A program made the translations under genes and the position numbers. Of a stretch of 64,000 nucleotides of DNA, positions 52,659 through 62,219 are shown one piece after another (position 1 is the stretch's first letter; each line of letters opens with the position of its first letter). The DNA lies in assembly GCA_949316235.1 (NCBI GenBank), contig OX438741.1:14447124-14511123 (forward strand), written 5' to 3'. The stretch comes from Oegoconia quadripuncta (lineage: Eukaryota > Arthropoda > Insecta > Lepidoptera > Autostichidae). Under the pieces are notes generated by a model that saw only the letters and a program-made list of their open reading frames with translations, had not been told where the DNA came from and searched no databases.

Positions 52659-55600
52659 GTAAAGTTATTTATAATCTCCTGGTACTTTTTACAAAAAAAT
52701 CGTGTGAAACCCTTAGAGGAAGCAAACATTGTGTAGGCAAATGTAAAAATATGAAACAGGCTACAGGAATACAGATTCCTCTCATAAATCACGCAAATCC
52801 ACGAAGGAAAAATAATGCGACCGCATAATAAGATGTTGCATTTTTGTTCTTATTTCTTGAAATTTGAGCATTCGGAGTTTTGAAGCTTAATTACCAATTA
52901 GTTTTAGTAGCATTTCATTGACGTGGAAATTTTACATGGATTTCCAGCTGCTTAGTGGTATGTGGAAGTTCCAAAGTATGATTTATTAACCGATTTCCAA
53001 AAAGAAGGTTTTAAATTCGACCGTTTGTGACGCGATATCTTCGTAAATTTTTACCCGATTAAAAAAATATTTCTTGGTTGAGAAGGGTAAATCGCCAATG
53101 ATCCACTCCAGAGTAGAAGATGGAACCTTTCTGAAATCGAATGTTTTGTCAACTTTTTTTGTTACTTTTGCGTTCAAACCTACTTATGGAATCTTAATAA
53201 TGGCAAAATATTGTGCAGCAAAAGTCAGTGATTGTGTACAAGTGAAAGGAAGTGTAAATCTTCTGTAGAGCATTCTGCCACTTTACTGAAAAATTTAAGC
53301 TGAGGCTTTACTGCCAAGCCATAATTAATAAAAAAAAACTTTTTTTAGGTTCATGAAACCGACTGTTTTCAAGTGTAAATTTAATCAAATATTATTGATT
53401 GATTTTTATTTAAATATATATTTAACAATCAATATGCTTTCTACCTTGTATGCTAAATAATAAGATTTCTATATTGTTTGTTTGTATGTATCATCCGGTA
53501 GCAATGAATGAGGATAAACTAGACTGATTAAGAAAAACTGATTTAAGGGTTCGGGTAGATATGGAATAGGACTTGCGTCTCTATTCTACACATATCTTTA
53601 GATTTGTCCGATGCACAAATTCTTTATTTTCTAACGGCCTTCCTTAGCTTCGTTCCGAAATCCCGACAGGTATTATTTCCAAACTTATTTTTGTGTCACA
53701 CCTAAATTAGGTGTGACACAAAAATAAGTTTGGAAATAATTGTATACACAAGACTTGTGACGCGTGTAAAAAGGCTTTGGGATGTAGAATTTATACATTA
53801 CTTTATTCTGCCAGTACTCGTTGCGTCTTATTACGTTGGTTGATTGCATACGCTATTCATGTATTTGTTACTTTTATGTTCATCAGGTTACACGGGAAGC
53901 ATTGGTGCGGCGGAGCAATAGTTGGCAACCAGTGGGTCCTTTCAGCTGCGCAATGTTTTGACTAGTAAGTTGTACCTTGTTTGGTTGGTGGTAGGGCATA
54001 TTAAATGTGCGCCTGGCTAGCTACCACCATCTTATCTAAGTCTGCCGCCAAACAGCAATGTTTATAGCCAGTCCCCCAAATAAGATGAGGTTTCCGGGCC
54101 AGTACGCTACCACCTTCGGCCTCATCTTCACTTAACATCAGCTGTGATTGAGGTCAAGTGCAAACCCCTTGTGGATAAAAAAAACCAAATGAACCCGTAA
54201 AAACCAGGTTGACTTTGGAGACCTGTTAGACTCTACCTTGCGACATCGACAATGAGGGGTTCCTGAGCGACAAATTAAAAAGAGAAACGAAGCTTTAGTC
54301 TTACATGCTGATGGCAATATTATACTTCAAACTTCAAGCCTTTATTTCAACGTAAGAATATATGGCTTAAGCATTTTTCTGTTCACGTCAATGTATGTCC
54401 AAGCTACTACCGCTTCCGAAAGGGAAATCATCTATGGGAAAAGAAGCAGCGGCATCAGCTTTTCTCAATCTCCAAGAGCAGCGTGATTTATCTGTCACTC
54501 AGAATGTATCTACTTTCGGTCTGGAAAGGGAAATCATCTGTGGGCAAAGAACCGGTGGCGTCAGTCTTTCCTGAATAGGTATCTACTCAGATAGCATGAT
54601 TCAGTTTAACCACATCTGGCGAGATTGTGGTCAAACGCGTATCCAGTTATTCATTAAAACAAAAGTAGTCCGTGTCTTTCCCCGACCCTCCAGCTATCCT
54701 TGCACAAAAAATTAAGTCATTCTAATACGCCAGCGCAAGATAACTATACAGGATCATTTTGGTCTTTTTTTAATACAATTATGTAAGTAATATACAGTTT
54801 TTTATAATTGGGAGGTGGTCGCAGTTCCGCGATCGTTTTTGTCTTCATTTTGTCCAGATAAAAAGAAAACTTTTGTCTTCACAGCGTATCCAAAGAAGAA
54901 GTGTCAGTCCGAATGGGGTCTGTATTTAGAGACTTTGGCGGTAGAATATTGTCAGTGGTCGATCTCAAACGACACCCGGACTACAGGATGGATCAGTACT
55001 ATCCTGAGCACAACCTCGCTATGGTCAAGGTACGTCATCTTAGAGTAGGCAGACACCATTCAATACCTGCGTCAAACCACATCTGCATGCAGCGGTTGCG
55101 GCCAGCAGCTGCATCCAGCTGTGCGTGGCCGCAGCCGGTGTCTCATCTCCCGTAACATTTCATATAGACAGATAAGCATTGATTTGCATCGATGTACACA
55201 CACATAACAAATATTACATATCAAAAATCCAACTAAAACAATATAACAGAAGTACAGAAACATCAATTATTATGTGTGTGCCGCAGTATACAAAAACAGC
55301 TCAGTGTGTGGATTTGCCCGAGGAGAGCAAAACACTGGTATTCTGTCTGCTGGAACCTGAGGGTTGGTCACATGGTACAAATGGAATTTTAAACATAATT
55401 GGTAAATTACATATATTACAACGTCGTAGGCGGTAAAGTACTGCTGCGCTATTGTACAGCGTCTGGATTATAAATATAAATATTGGCTCTTTACCTATGA
55501 TATTGGAGTTTTTTTCTTCATTAATCATATTCCTGCGATTTTCAAAGCTATATGCAAATTTGTTTTTTATTTGGAAATTGGAATATTATTTCAAGGTTTC

Positions 55601-58600
55601 ACATGAATTTTTTTTTTATTTCTGGGCTAAATCACACAATAAAAAAAATTTGAACAGAGCTCTTTTCATGTGCTTCCCATAATCATTTCTTAGATTCGCT
55701 GAAACTTTTATAAAACGGTTACTTTTAAAAATTAACGCTCTTATACTTAACTTAATGTTATCCGATAATACAGTCAAAGTTTAACTAAATTCGGATTTGT
55801 CGTTCCCAAAATAAAAACAAAAATGTTTGTATGGAGAAAACAGTCTTAATGAAATTCTTCATACAAAACGCCAATTTCATAGGTAAGGACCTAATGTTTA
55901 TAATATAGTCCCACACTAAATAAAGCTTGTACTATGGATACGATAACGGATAAACATACATAAATATTTATATAAACATCCATGACTCGAGAATAATGTT
56001 CGTTTTCTTTCATTCAGTCTAGTCACGGTCAAGTCATTCTTCAGTAAAAGAATGACTTGACCGTGACTAGACTCTGTATACGCCAAGTATACGACGAATT
56101 ACTTGTTTTGACTGAGCCTGACTTATAAATTGAAGAAATAAGAGAAATAAGACATAGCTGTATGGGCTTAGATCGAATAAAACGAAAAAAAAACATATTT
56201 TCCAGATTTAAATAAGGTTAAATTCGCAGGTGAACATCCCAATAACGCCGTCTGCGAGGATGCAGGTAGTGGCTCTTGCACCGGCAGATTCCGACCTCTC
56301 CCCGCTCTTTGGAGAGACTGTCGTCACTGGATATGGCTCCGTCGTACGTATTGTATTGGCTCCTATATGTTAGTAAATTAGTTATCTGTAATAGTACTTA
56401 AACAAAAAATATGAAGCTGAAACGGCTTTTTGGCGGGATGTCGGCGAGTGTACAATTGAAGGGAAGTGTAAATTAAAGTGAAGCCGAAGTTTACGACGAA
56501 GTACTTGTTTTGACTGAGACTGACTTATAAACTGAAGAAATAATAGAAATAAGACATGGCTGTATGGGCTTAGATCCTTTTGCCTTCTCCGAGAGGAGTG
56601 AGTAAAACGAAATGAAGCTGAAACTCACGAAAGAATTTTTTGAATTACTATCGAACTTCTTATTATTTATTGTATACGAAACCTGAGTTTGGTCAGAAGC
56701 AGGCATGGAATTGAATCCGGCTATAAAAATATGGAGTTATATTTTATTTATCTAATCAAGGGATGATAAACATAATAGTACCTACTTGAATTGAAACGAC
56801 TTCAAAAAAGGAGGAGGTTCTGTATTCGGGGCGTATTTTTTTTTTTTCTAGCCACGTTAATGAGTTTTTTTTAACCGTAAGGAAAATAATAAAGCATATT
56901 AGGTGAGTCAAATAGAAGGTACTTTAGTTTTCTTTTCAAAACTATCATCGAAAAAAAAGCGTTAATTGTGTCATTTGTCGGTCGCATTTGTGGCTTATTC
57001 TATAAAATTACATCATTCAATTAAATAAATAAATAAAAGAAAATATGAGTTCCAAATAAATTCCGCATGGGAACCCTACGAATCACGCCAGTCGCATATC
57101 AAAACGCAGCGAGCGCCAGCATTTTTGAAAAAAAAATAAACTACCTATGCCAATAACTTCTATTTCACTTACCTAATATGCCCAATTTTTTCCTTACGGT
57201 AAAAAAACTAATGTACCTACCTATCGGCTATTTGGTATACAAAAATAATCTTGTACCAGTGGAGAACACGATCCTATTGGCTTCCCTGTAGCAACATCAA
57301 CTGTATTTATTTATTTTTAGTAAAAATCAAAGTTGCTTTGTTTGTTTTTTCGGTGTAGTGTTATTCCTCTATGGTTTTACTTACTCAATGATTTCTTAGC
57401 CTAACGCCTAACAGTATTAATTAGCAAGACTAACCGGTATGTATCGGATTCTTTGCCATATAAATTCCTAAGCACCCGTCTCATTCAGTCCCTTGATAAA
57501 TCGAACACGTTCCGTTTCATTTTAGCACACGAACTATCGCGTAAATTAACCCGCGGACTTCGAGTTAGTACCTATGAAGTTAGAGATAGACAGCGTACAT
57601 GACTTATGAATGAAAATCCGTTCCGTTGCCACGGACAATGTTTTTGATTTGCTCGTTCATGAATTGCATGTCACCTCCTCATTCGCATCCGCATTCTACT
57701 CCTCATTCATAATGTTAACGGCTTTTTGGCGGGATCTCGGCGAGTGCAGTTGCAATTTTCTTTATAATTCTTATAATCTGTGTATTCTGACATTTGAAGC
57801 TTAATAATGGCAGAATATTGTGCAGCAAAAGTTAGTGATGGTGTACAAGTGAAGAAGGGAAGTGAAAATTAAAGTGCTTAACGAAGCTTTCGGGTTCCCA
57901 CAAGAAGCCGCCAAAATCTTTTTTAAAGCATTCTGCCTCTTTACTGAAGAATGATTTGACCGTGACTAGTCTATGTATACGCCAAGTATAACTACGACGA
58001 ATTACTTGTTTTGACTGAGACTAACTTATAAACTGAAGAAATAAGAAAAATAAGACATGGCTGTTATGGGATTAGATCCCTTTGTCTTCTCCGAGAGGCG
58101 AGAATAAAAATATCATAATGTCTTTCCTGAAACTTACAACCTTGTGATCTTTAAGAACGGGATGAATAGGCATCTACTGAGATCGCGTGCTTCATCTTCG
58201 ACCACATCGACACTTAATTTCTTATTTACTAGCTCTTCGCCAGCGGCTTCGCTTGCGTGGAATAACTTCCCCGCAGGGACTACTCACTTTATCGGAAAAA
58301 AAAAATATCCTATGTTTTAATCCAGCCAGGATATGTTCTACCTATATACGACAACCCTAATTTGTAGTTTCTATAAGATATTTAAATGTACCTTCCTTAT
58401 TTAAACAATAACGCGTATTTGATTGATTGATTGACAATCATCCAAATCCGTTCATCCGTTTCAGCAACTAAATATCCACCATTCGCCACTGATGTTTCTC
58501 TGCCTTTGATACTTATGAATGTGCTGTTCATTAAAGTTGCACAGTCCATGCACTAAGTTGACTGTTGTAGCAAAAAGCAGCTTTAATAATTATGTGCATT

Positions 58601-60549
58601 ACAATATTTAAATGCTTCCTGACATTTTCAAAGAACTCTCATTTAATTAATTCACGAGACTCGATCTTTATGGCTTGCTGAGGGGTGTTTTTACAGTTTT
58701 GTATTATTTATAATCCATATAATCATTAATATATGGATTACAAATAAACCTATGCTATTTCCTTCATCTTTTGACATGAATAATAATTATAAACATTTAT
58801 CTGACATCCTAAATCATATAATAATATTTATTATTAATTTATAATCTTTATTTCTAATATTCTGTTTCGTATTATAATATTATAAATAATTCAATGCCAA
58901 AAAAGATTGTGGTAAATATTGGTGTCGATCCGGAAGTACACCAACTAAACTACCTAAACTAAAACCAGTTTTAAAGTAGTAATTTTTCTCCCTGGAACAG
59001 TACGATGCGACGGTACCACTCCAAAACTGGTTTTAGTTTAGTTTAGTTTAGTTGGTGTACATCCGAATCGACACCAATGACAATAAAATGATAATGATGA
59101 AGATTTAGATTTTTTAATAACTATATAATAAGGACGATAATTATATAAGTTATCACTTTCCATTAGGTGAGATTGTGGTCGCGCATACAATCAATCATAA
59201 AAAAAAAATAGTGATTGTATACGCTCAATTGAACTAGCAATTTAAGCTGCAATATGTACCTGTAGTTCATGCAATAAATGATTTCTGATTTCTGTTCCAT
59301 TTTAGATATCAGGTCAGATCCGCGAGGGTGAGAACCAAGAACTCAGGCGCATGATCGTGCGCGAAATTCCACGCGCTGAGTGCCGGCTGGTCTACGGGAA
59401 CGACTATCACCTGCAGCATGACCATATGTGCTTGAAGAGCGTTGTTAAAGGAATCGCTTTGTGTGCTGTTAGTTGCCTTCTGCATAATTTTCATATCATT
59501 GTCAATCAGCTCTTTATTACACCATCTTTAAGTACTTTGACCATACCTTCTGTCTGTGTGAAATTCGATTAGTCCATGATTTTTCTGGATAATAATACCT
59601 ATCCGGTGCTCCCACGACAGACTTTTTGTAGGCCCGATAATCGGGCCGATTTTTTCGTCAATACTTCTAGGCTGCCCGCCCACGATCGATAATCGTTGAC
59701 CGATTTTTTGTAGCAGAAAAATGGAACCTGTTTGCAATCTTTCAACGATTATCGGTCCTACAAAAAGTCTGCCGTGGGCGGGCAGCCTTATCACCGATAT
59801 TGTGACCGATTTTTTGTAAGATGTGAGCGTTGAAACATTGCAATCAGTGCGTTCCATTTTTTCCCTACACAAAATCGGTCACCGATTGTCGGCCGTGGGC
59901 GGGCAGCCTTATTAGGGGAACTGGCTTTATAACTTGTATCTCATACAGCCCGACAGCAACATAGCTGCTTGACAATATTGGTGTCGATTCGGATGTACAA
60001 ACAACAACATAAAATATACTGCCCATTAAAGACGGAACTGAGAGACAATATTACTGTTCGAATGGGATAGAGATATGTCTGTCAATTTCGATGTAGTCGC
60101 AAGTTATCCAAAGGAATGATTCGTAATTCGGTCGTATTGCAACTCTGTTTTATCGACTCGACAAGCAACAATAATTTAGCCTTAATTTAGTTAGTTTAGT
60201 TGGTGTATACCAACTAAACTAAACTAAACTAAAACCAGTTTTAAAGTAATACTGTCTCTTTCTCCCTGGAACAGTACGATGCGACGGCACTAATCCAAAA
60301 CTGGTTTTAGATTAGTTTAGTTGGTGTACATCCGAAACGACACCAATGGTGGCCTACCAGCCACGGAGGCTGAAACAGGTCAATCACGAAGCAGTTTCTA
60401 AATATAATTCTTCACTGTACCAGGGCGACATAGGAGACCCGGCGGTGCACTTCAGCGGCGTGAACCGAGCGGGCACACTGTTCGGTATCGCGCTGTTCTC
60501 CGGTACTGAAGAGTGTGCTTACAAGTCAAAACCAGGAGTATTTGCTAAG
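52517..60549 (+). CDS. SPH2: serine protease homologue with all three triad residues lost (first and last exons not located)
   Basis: Six exons join in frame: 52517-52658, 53887-53964, 54885-55029, 56230-56343, 59306-59443 and 60424-60549, with consensus splice sites. The S1 order is visible: YPYTVSI, HWCGGAIVGNQWVLSAAQCF, HPDYRMDQYYPEHNLAMVK, ETVVTGYGSV, ECRLVYGNDYHLQHDHMC, GDIGDPAVHF, KPGVFAK. Against AAHC, DIALL and GDSGGP, His is Gln (CAA), Asp is Asn (AAC) and Ser is Ile (ATA), and there is no IVGG activation site. It is a non-enzyme, presumably secreted. Exon A begins with two bases completing a codon, like SPH1 exon 2, so a 5' signal-peptide exon is expected upstream. The reading open past 60549 lacks the usual C-terminal helix, so a last exon is missing or destroyed. 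Confidence 0.85.
53190..53310 (+). repeat. Repeat R1 fragment
   Basis: taataatggcaaaatattgt through cattctgccactttactgaa, lacking both ends. A piece resembling its 5' part is at 52838-52895. Confidence 0.65.
53672..53740. repeat. Perfect palindrome, 34-bp arms with one-base loop
   Basis: 53672-53705 and 53707-53740 are exact reverse complements (gtgtcacacctaa / ttaggtgtgacac at the centre). It is not a boundary of a known element and lies 147 bp upstream of SPH2 exon B. Confidence 0.96.
53887..53964 (+). CDS. SPH2 exon B (His site, Gln instead)
   Basis: The 78-nt exon encodes RLHGKHWCGGAIVGNQWVLS and AAQCFD. Context is canonical except for His to Gln. Donor GTAAGT. Confidence 0.93.
53979..54184 (+). 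mobile_element. SINE family A, head missing, internal deletion
   Basis: Body from gttggtggtagggcatatta; about 35 bases are lost after cagcaatgtttatag. It starts 14 bp after the SPH2 exon B donor. Confidence 0.82.
54325..54840. mobile_element. Nested LINE tails (family G minus, 34301-family plus)
   Basis: 54325-54545 and 54745-54840 are rearranged minus-strand family G 3' sequence (ttcaagcctttatttcaacg, gctactaccgcttccgaaag). Within them 54600-54660 is a plus-strand tail (gcgagattgtggtcaaacgc) of the LINE family at 34301. Confidence 0.6.
54885..55029 (+). CDS. SPH2 exon C (Asp site, Asn instead)
   Basis: The 145-nt exon encodes VSKEEVSVRMGSVFRDFGGR, ILSVVDLKRHPDYRMDQYYP and EHNLAMVK, ending at GTACGT. 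The NLAM segment aligns with DIAL. Confidence 0.92.
55290..55402 (+). pseudogene. Possible relic or alternative protease-like exon
   Basis: After GTGCCGCAG a phase-0 frame reads YTKTAQCVDLPEESKTLVFC and then LLEPEGWSHGTNGIL before GTAAAT. It looks like the ..RPI.LPEE...GWG region of an S1 protease, but SPH2 exons C and D join without it. It may be a decayed duplicate of exon D or chance. Confidence 0.25.
55490..55905 (+). mobile_element. MITE family M4
   Basis: Longest plus-strand copy; starts ttacctatgatattggagtt and ends caatttcataggtaaggacc. Confidence 0.78.
55910..56005 (-). mobile_element. SINE family C tail
   Basis: agtcccacactaaataaagc to tccatgactcgagaataatg; directly abuts M4 on one side and the foldback of R1 on the other. 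Confidence 0.7.
56016..56073. repeat. Perfect foldback, 25-bp arms
   Basis: 56016-56040 and 56049-56073 are exact reverse complements (agtctagtcacggtcaagtc...) with an 8-base loop. The right arm is the start of a truncated R1 copy, so the R1 edge has been duplicated in inverse. Confidence 0.95.
56049..56190 (+). repeat. Repeat R1, 3' half
   Basis: Carries the DLTVTRLCIRQVYDELLVLT frame and ends in an A tract 40 bp before SPH2 exon D. Confidence 0.72.
56230..56343 (+). CDS. SPH2 exon D
   Basis: The 114-nt phase-0 exon encodes VNIPITPSARMQVVALAPAD and LFGETVVTGYGSV, continuing LAMVK into the ...PI.LA...GWG region (here GYG). The GTACGT donor at 56344 keeps phase. Confidence 0.87.
56423..56615 (+). 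repeat. Repeat R1, internally deleted
   Basis: Starts cggctttttggcgggatgtc and jumps to the 3' half (acgacgaagtacttgttttg, gacttataaactgaagaaat). Confidence 0.72.
56862..57210. mobile_element. Short TIR element (family of 2850-4285)
   Basis: Ends tttttaaccgtaagg and ccttacggtaaaaaa, with inner gcatattaggtgagtcaaat and its complement near 57150. About 350 bp, no coding sequence. Confidence 0.8.
57211..57715. other. SPH2 intron D, unassigned part
   Basis: No repeat or coding match was recognised. Confidence 0.3.
57718..58112 (+). repeat. Repeat R1, near full length
   Basis: cggctttttggcgggatctc to gcgagaataaaa; carries MAEYCAAKVSDGVQV and the other frames with a few differences from 13287-13690. 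It appears complete. Confidence 0.78.
58115..58215 (+). mobile_element. LINE C-terminal fragment (34301 family)
   Basis: Encodes FPETYNLVIFKNGMNRHLL and RSRASSSTTS, matching VFPDTYNLGIFKSRVNRHLL of the copy at 34301-34933. Confidence 0.72.
58228..58500 (+). mobile_element. Dispersed repeat (49425 family), interrupted
   Basis: 58228-58345 (gccagcggcttcgcttgcgt) and 58435-58500 (atccaaatccgttcatccgt) are parts of one copy. Confidence 0.55.
58922..59085. mobile_element. MITE M1, complete
   Basis: Long TIRs: ggtgtcgatccggaagtaca and its near-complement ending cgacacc, continuing through the repeated actaaactaaaaccagtttt. The centre includes ctccctggaacagtacgatg. Confidence 0.85.
59148..59215 (+). 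mobile_element. LINE 3' terminus (34301 family)
   Basis: tatcactttccattaggtga, gattgtggtcgcgcatac and poly-A, the extreme 3' end only. Confidence 0.6.
59306..59443 (+). CDS. SPH2 exon E
   Basis: It encodes ISGQIREGENQELRRMIVRE, AECRLVYGNDYHLQHDHMC and LKSV. Donor may be GTTAAA at 59444 or GTTGTT at 59441; both keep phase 0. Confidence 0.85.
59620..59912. mobile_element. MITE with TIR ggctgcccgcccacg, with a nested partial copy
   Basis: ggctgcccgcccacgatcga at 59671 is complementary to the end ...ggccgtgggcgggcagcc at 59909, with about 58-bp TIRs. A second, partial end pair (gacagactttttgtaggccc and cctacaaaaagtctgccgtg) shows a related copy overlapping it. Related to 21931-22178. Confidence 0.8.
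59978..60352. mobile_element. MITE M1, with internal insertion
   Basis: Left TIR ggtgtcgattcggatgtac, about 190 bp of foreign sequence, then a near-complete M1 ending aacgacacc. It stops about 75 bp before SPH2 exon F. Confidence 0.7.
60424..60549 (+). CDS. SPH2 exon F (Ser site, Ile instead)
   Basis: Following TGTACCAG it encodes GDIGDPAVHFSGVNRAGTLF, GIALFSGTEECAYKSKPGVF and AK, ending at GTAACT. GDIGDP replaces GDSGGP. If unspliced, the frame runs on to a stop inside a SINE at about 60661. Confidence 0.9.
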
Positions 60550-60617
60550 GTAACTAATATTTTGCTCCTGTCTTTCTCCTCCCAGTCACATTCAAGGTTT
60601 TCCCAGTTATCACAGTT

Positions 60618-60912
60618 TTTTTTTTGTGGACGACGGTTTCGTACTTTACCTCAATCACACTGACCAGAAACTCCAACACATTTGGGGAACTGGCTATCTT
60701 ATCTCTGACAACCGGAACACAACAATGCTATTATCATTGCTGCTTGGCGGCAGATTTAGATAAGATGGTGGTGGCTAGCAAGGCGGACATTTAAAATGCC
60801 CATACCACCAACCAAACCGAGTACCTACTTAAACATGTACCCCGCTGGGGATCGAACCCGCTACCTCCGAATCGTAAACCCAATGTTGTTTATATTGAGC
60901 CACGGAGGCGGT
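60618..60912 (-). mobile_element. SINE family A
   Basis: Near complete on the minus strand, with a poly-T start (60618) and intact head at 60840-60910. It lies directly downstream of SPH2 exon F, where the last exon might have been. Confidence 0.85.
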
Positions 60913-61269
60913 AGCGTAGCGTACCTTCTGTAGCGTAAACGACTTGACCGGTTATGAAGTGCAAAGTGTCGTTCGATTCGTCTTTGAATATATTTTATGA
61001 TAAAAGTTCCACCATGACTCACGCAATATGCTGCCGGGTATTTTGGTAACCCCCGACGAAAAACGAAGGGTATGATATTATGTGCATGACATTGTGTGTG
61101 TGTCCATTCTTTGTTCGGATGAATCTCATTAATACGCACGGTAATATACCTACCAGATAAAGATTCCTAACATTGTTCGATACAAATCGATTCAGTCGTT
61201 TTGAAGTTATTTAAATTTTAGCACAGTTTTTTTTTATTTATCCATAAAACATTATTTTAACAATCTTCA

Positions 61270-61535
61270 CTATAATAATAATTAAATATCTTTGCACATA
61301 CACACAGCGCCATCAAAGTCCACAGTAAGCATCTAGGCTGTGTTATGGATACAAGATGGTTGATAAACTACACAAATACATTTTTTTAATGTAAATAAAT
61401 ACATATATATAAGTAAAACATCCATAACTCGGGAACACATGTCTGTATTCATCATACAAACATATGTCCCCAGCGGGATTCGAACCCGCGACGTTTTGGT
61501 ATAATGGTCAGCGTTTGGTGTAGTGGACACCAAAC
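61270..61535 (-). mobile_element. SINE family B
   Basis: Full body and head; followed by a short inverted repeat of the head (gtggacaccaaacggtcg). Confidence 0.85.
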
Positions 61536-61579
61536 GGTCGTTTAAGTCGTATCGGTCGTATAGGACGCCTGTCGCGAAG

Positions 61580-62173
61580 CGCGAATGTGGTAATACAAAT
61601 CTGCGTCGATCGAAACACGTTGCTTAAGATTCGCAAGGTGGCAACACTGTGAGAGTGAGAGCGGTGTAAGAGGAGAAAGGAAGAGAAGATGGCGGCAAGA
61701 TGAAAAGGGTTGTAAAAATGAATATGAGAATGTTTGTGAGTAATGTGTGCAGATAACGAAGTGAGGTAGTATTTAAAAGATTGGTGAGTCCTTGCTTAAC
61801 TAAAGAAGCTCTCGGGTGAGTATGCATACATTACCTATGAAAACCATTTCACCAAATGTAAGAGTTTACATGGAGGCCGAGGATTGACAATACAGGGGGC
61901 GGCTTAGGAGGTCAATTCAGAGGCACAGAGGCCTCGCCTAGAAGGAGCACAGAGGCTCCACAAAGAGACAACACATATGTATATTGATAATCCTTGATTA
62001 TCAATATATATATGAATCTAGGCTTATAAGAACAGAGAGAACTTGCGTGTATCATCATGCTTACTTGAATTATTCCTACCTACACTGACATTCTACAAGC
62101 CTTACAACTATTAACATATATATATCAACAAATTGAACCCAGTAGATTTAATCGTCCGATGGTGTTGACGACA
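61580..62173 (+). mobile_element. Candidate 5' LTR (left edge uncertain)
   Basis: The segment ends ...gacgaca immediately before a primer-binding-like site starting TGG, as LTRs ending in CA do. Its left edge is not determined; a TGTGAG at 61649 is one option. The 3' LTR, if any, is outside the window, so the pair cannot be tested here. Confidence 0.35.
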
Positions 62174-62191
62174 TGGTGGAGGTGCTGGGAT
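62174..62191 (+). promoter_or_regulatory. Primer-binding-like site
   Basis: tggtggaggtgctgggat would pair with a tRNA 3' end of the form ...CCCAGCACCTCCACCA. The tRNA was not identified. It is followed by a purine-rich leader at 62220-62990 with (GA)n at 62693-62712. Confidence 0.35.
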
Positions 62192-62219
62192 ATACGATTG
62201 GTTTATTCATTCATAAAAG

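Noticed and set aside
60346..60423. In-frame N-terminal extension of SPH2 exon F starting at an ATG
   Set aside because: It lies upstream of a good TGTACCAG acceptor, starts in MITE M1, and has no protease similarity.
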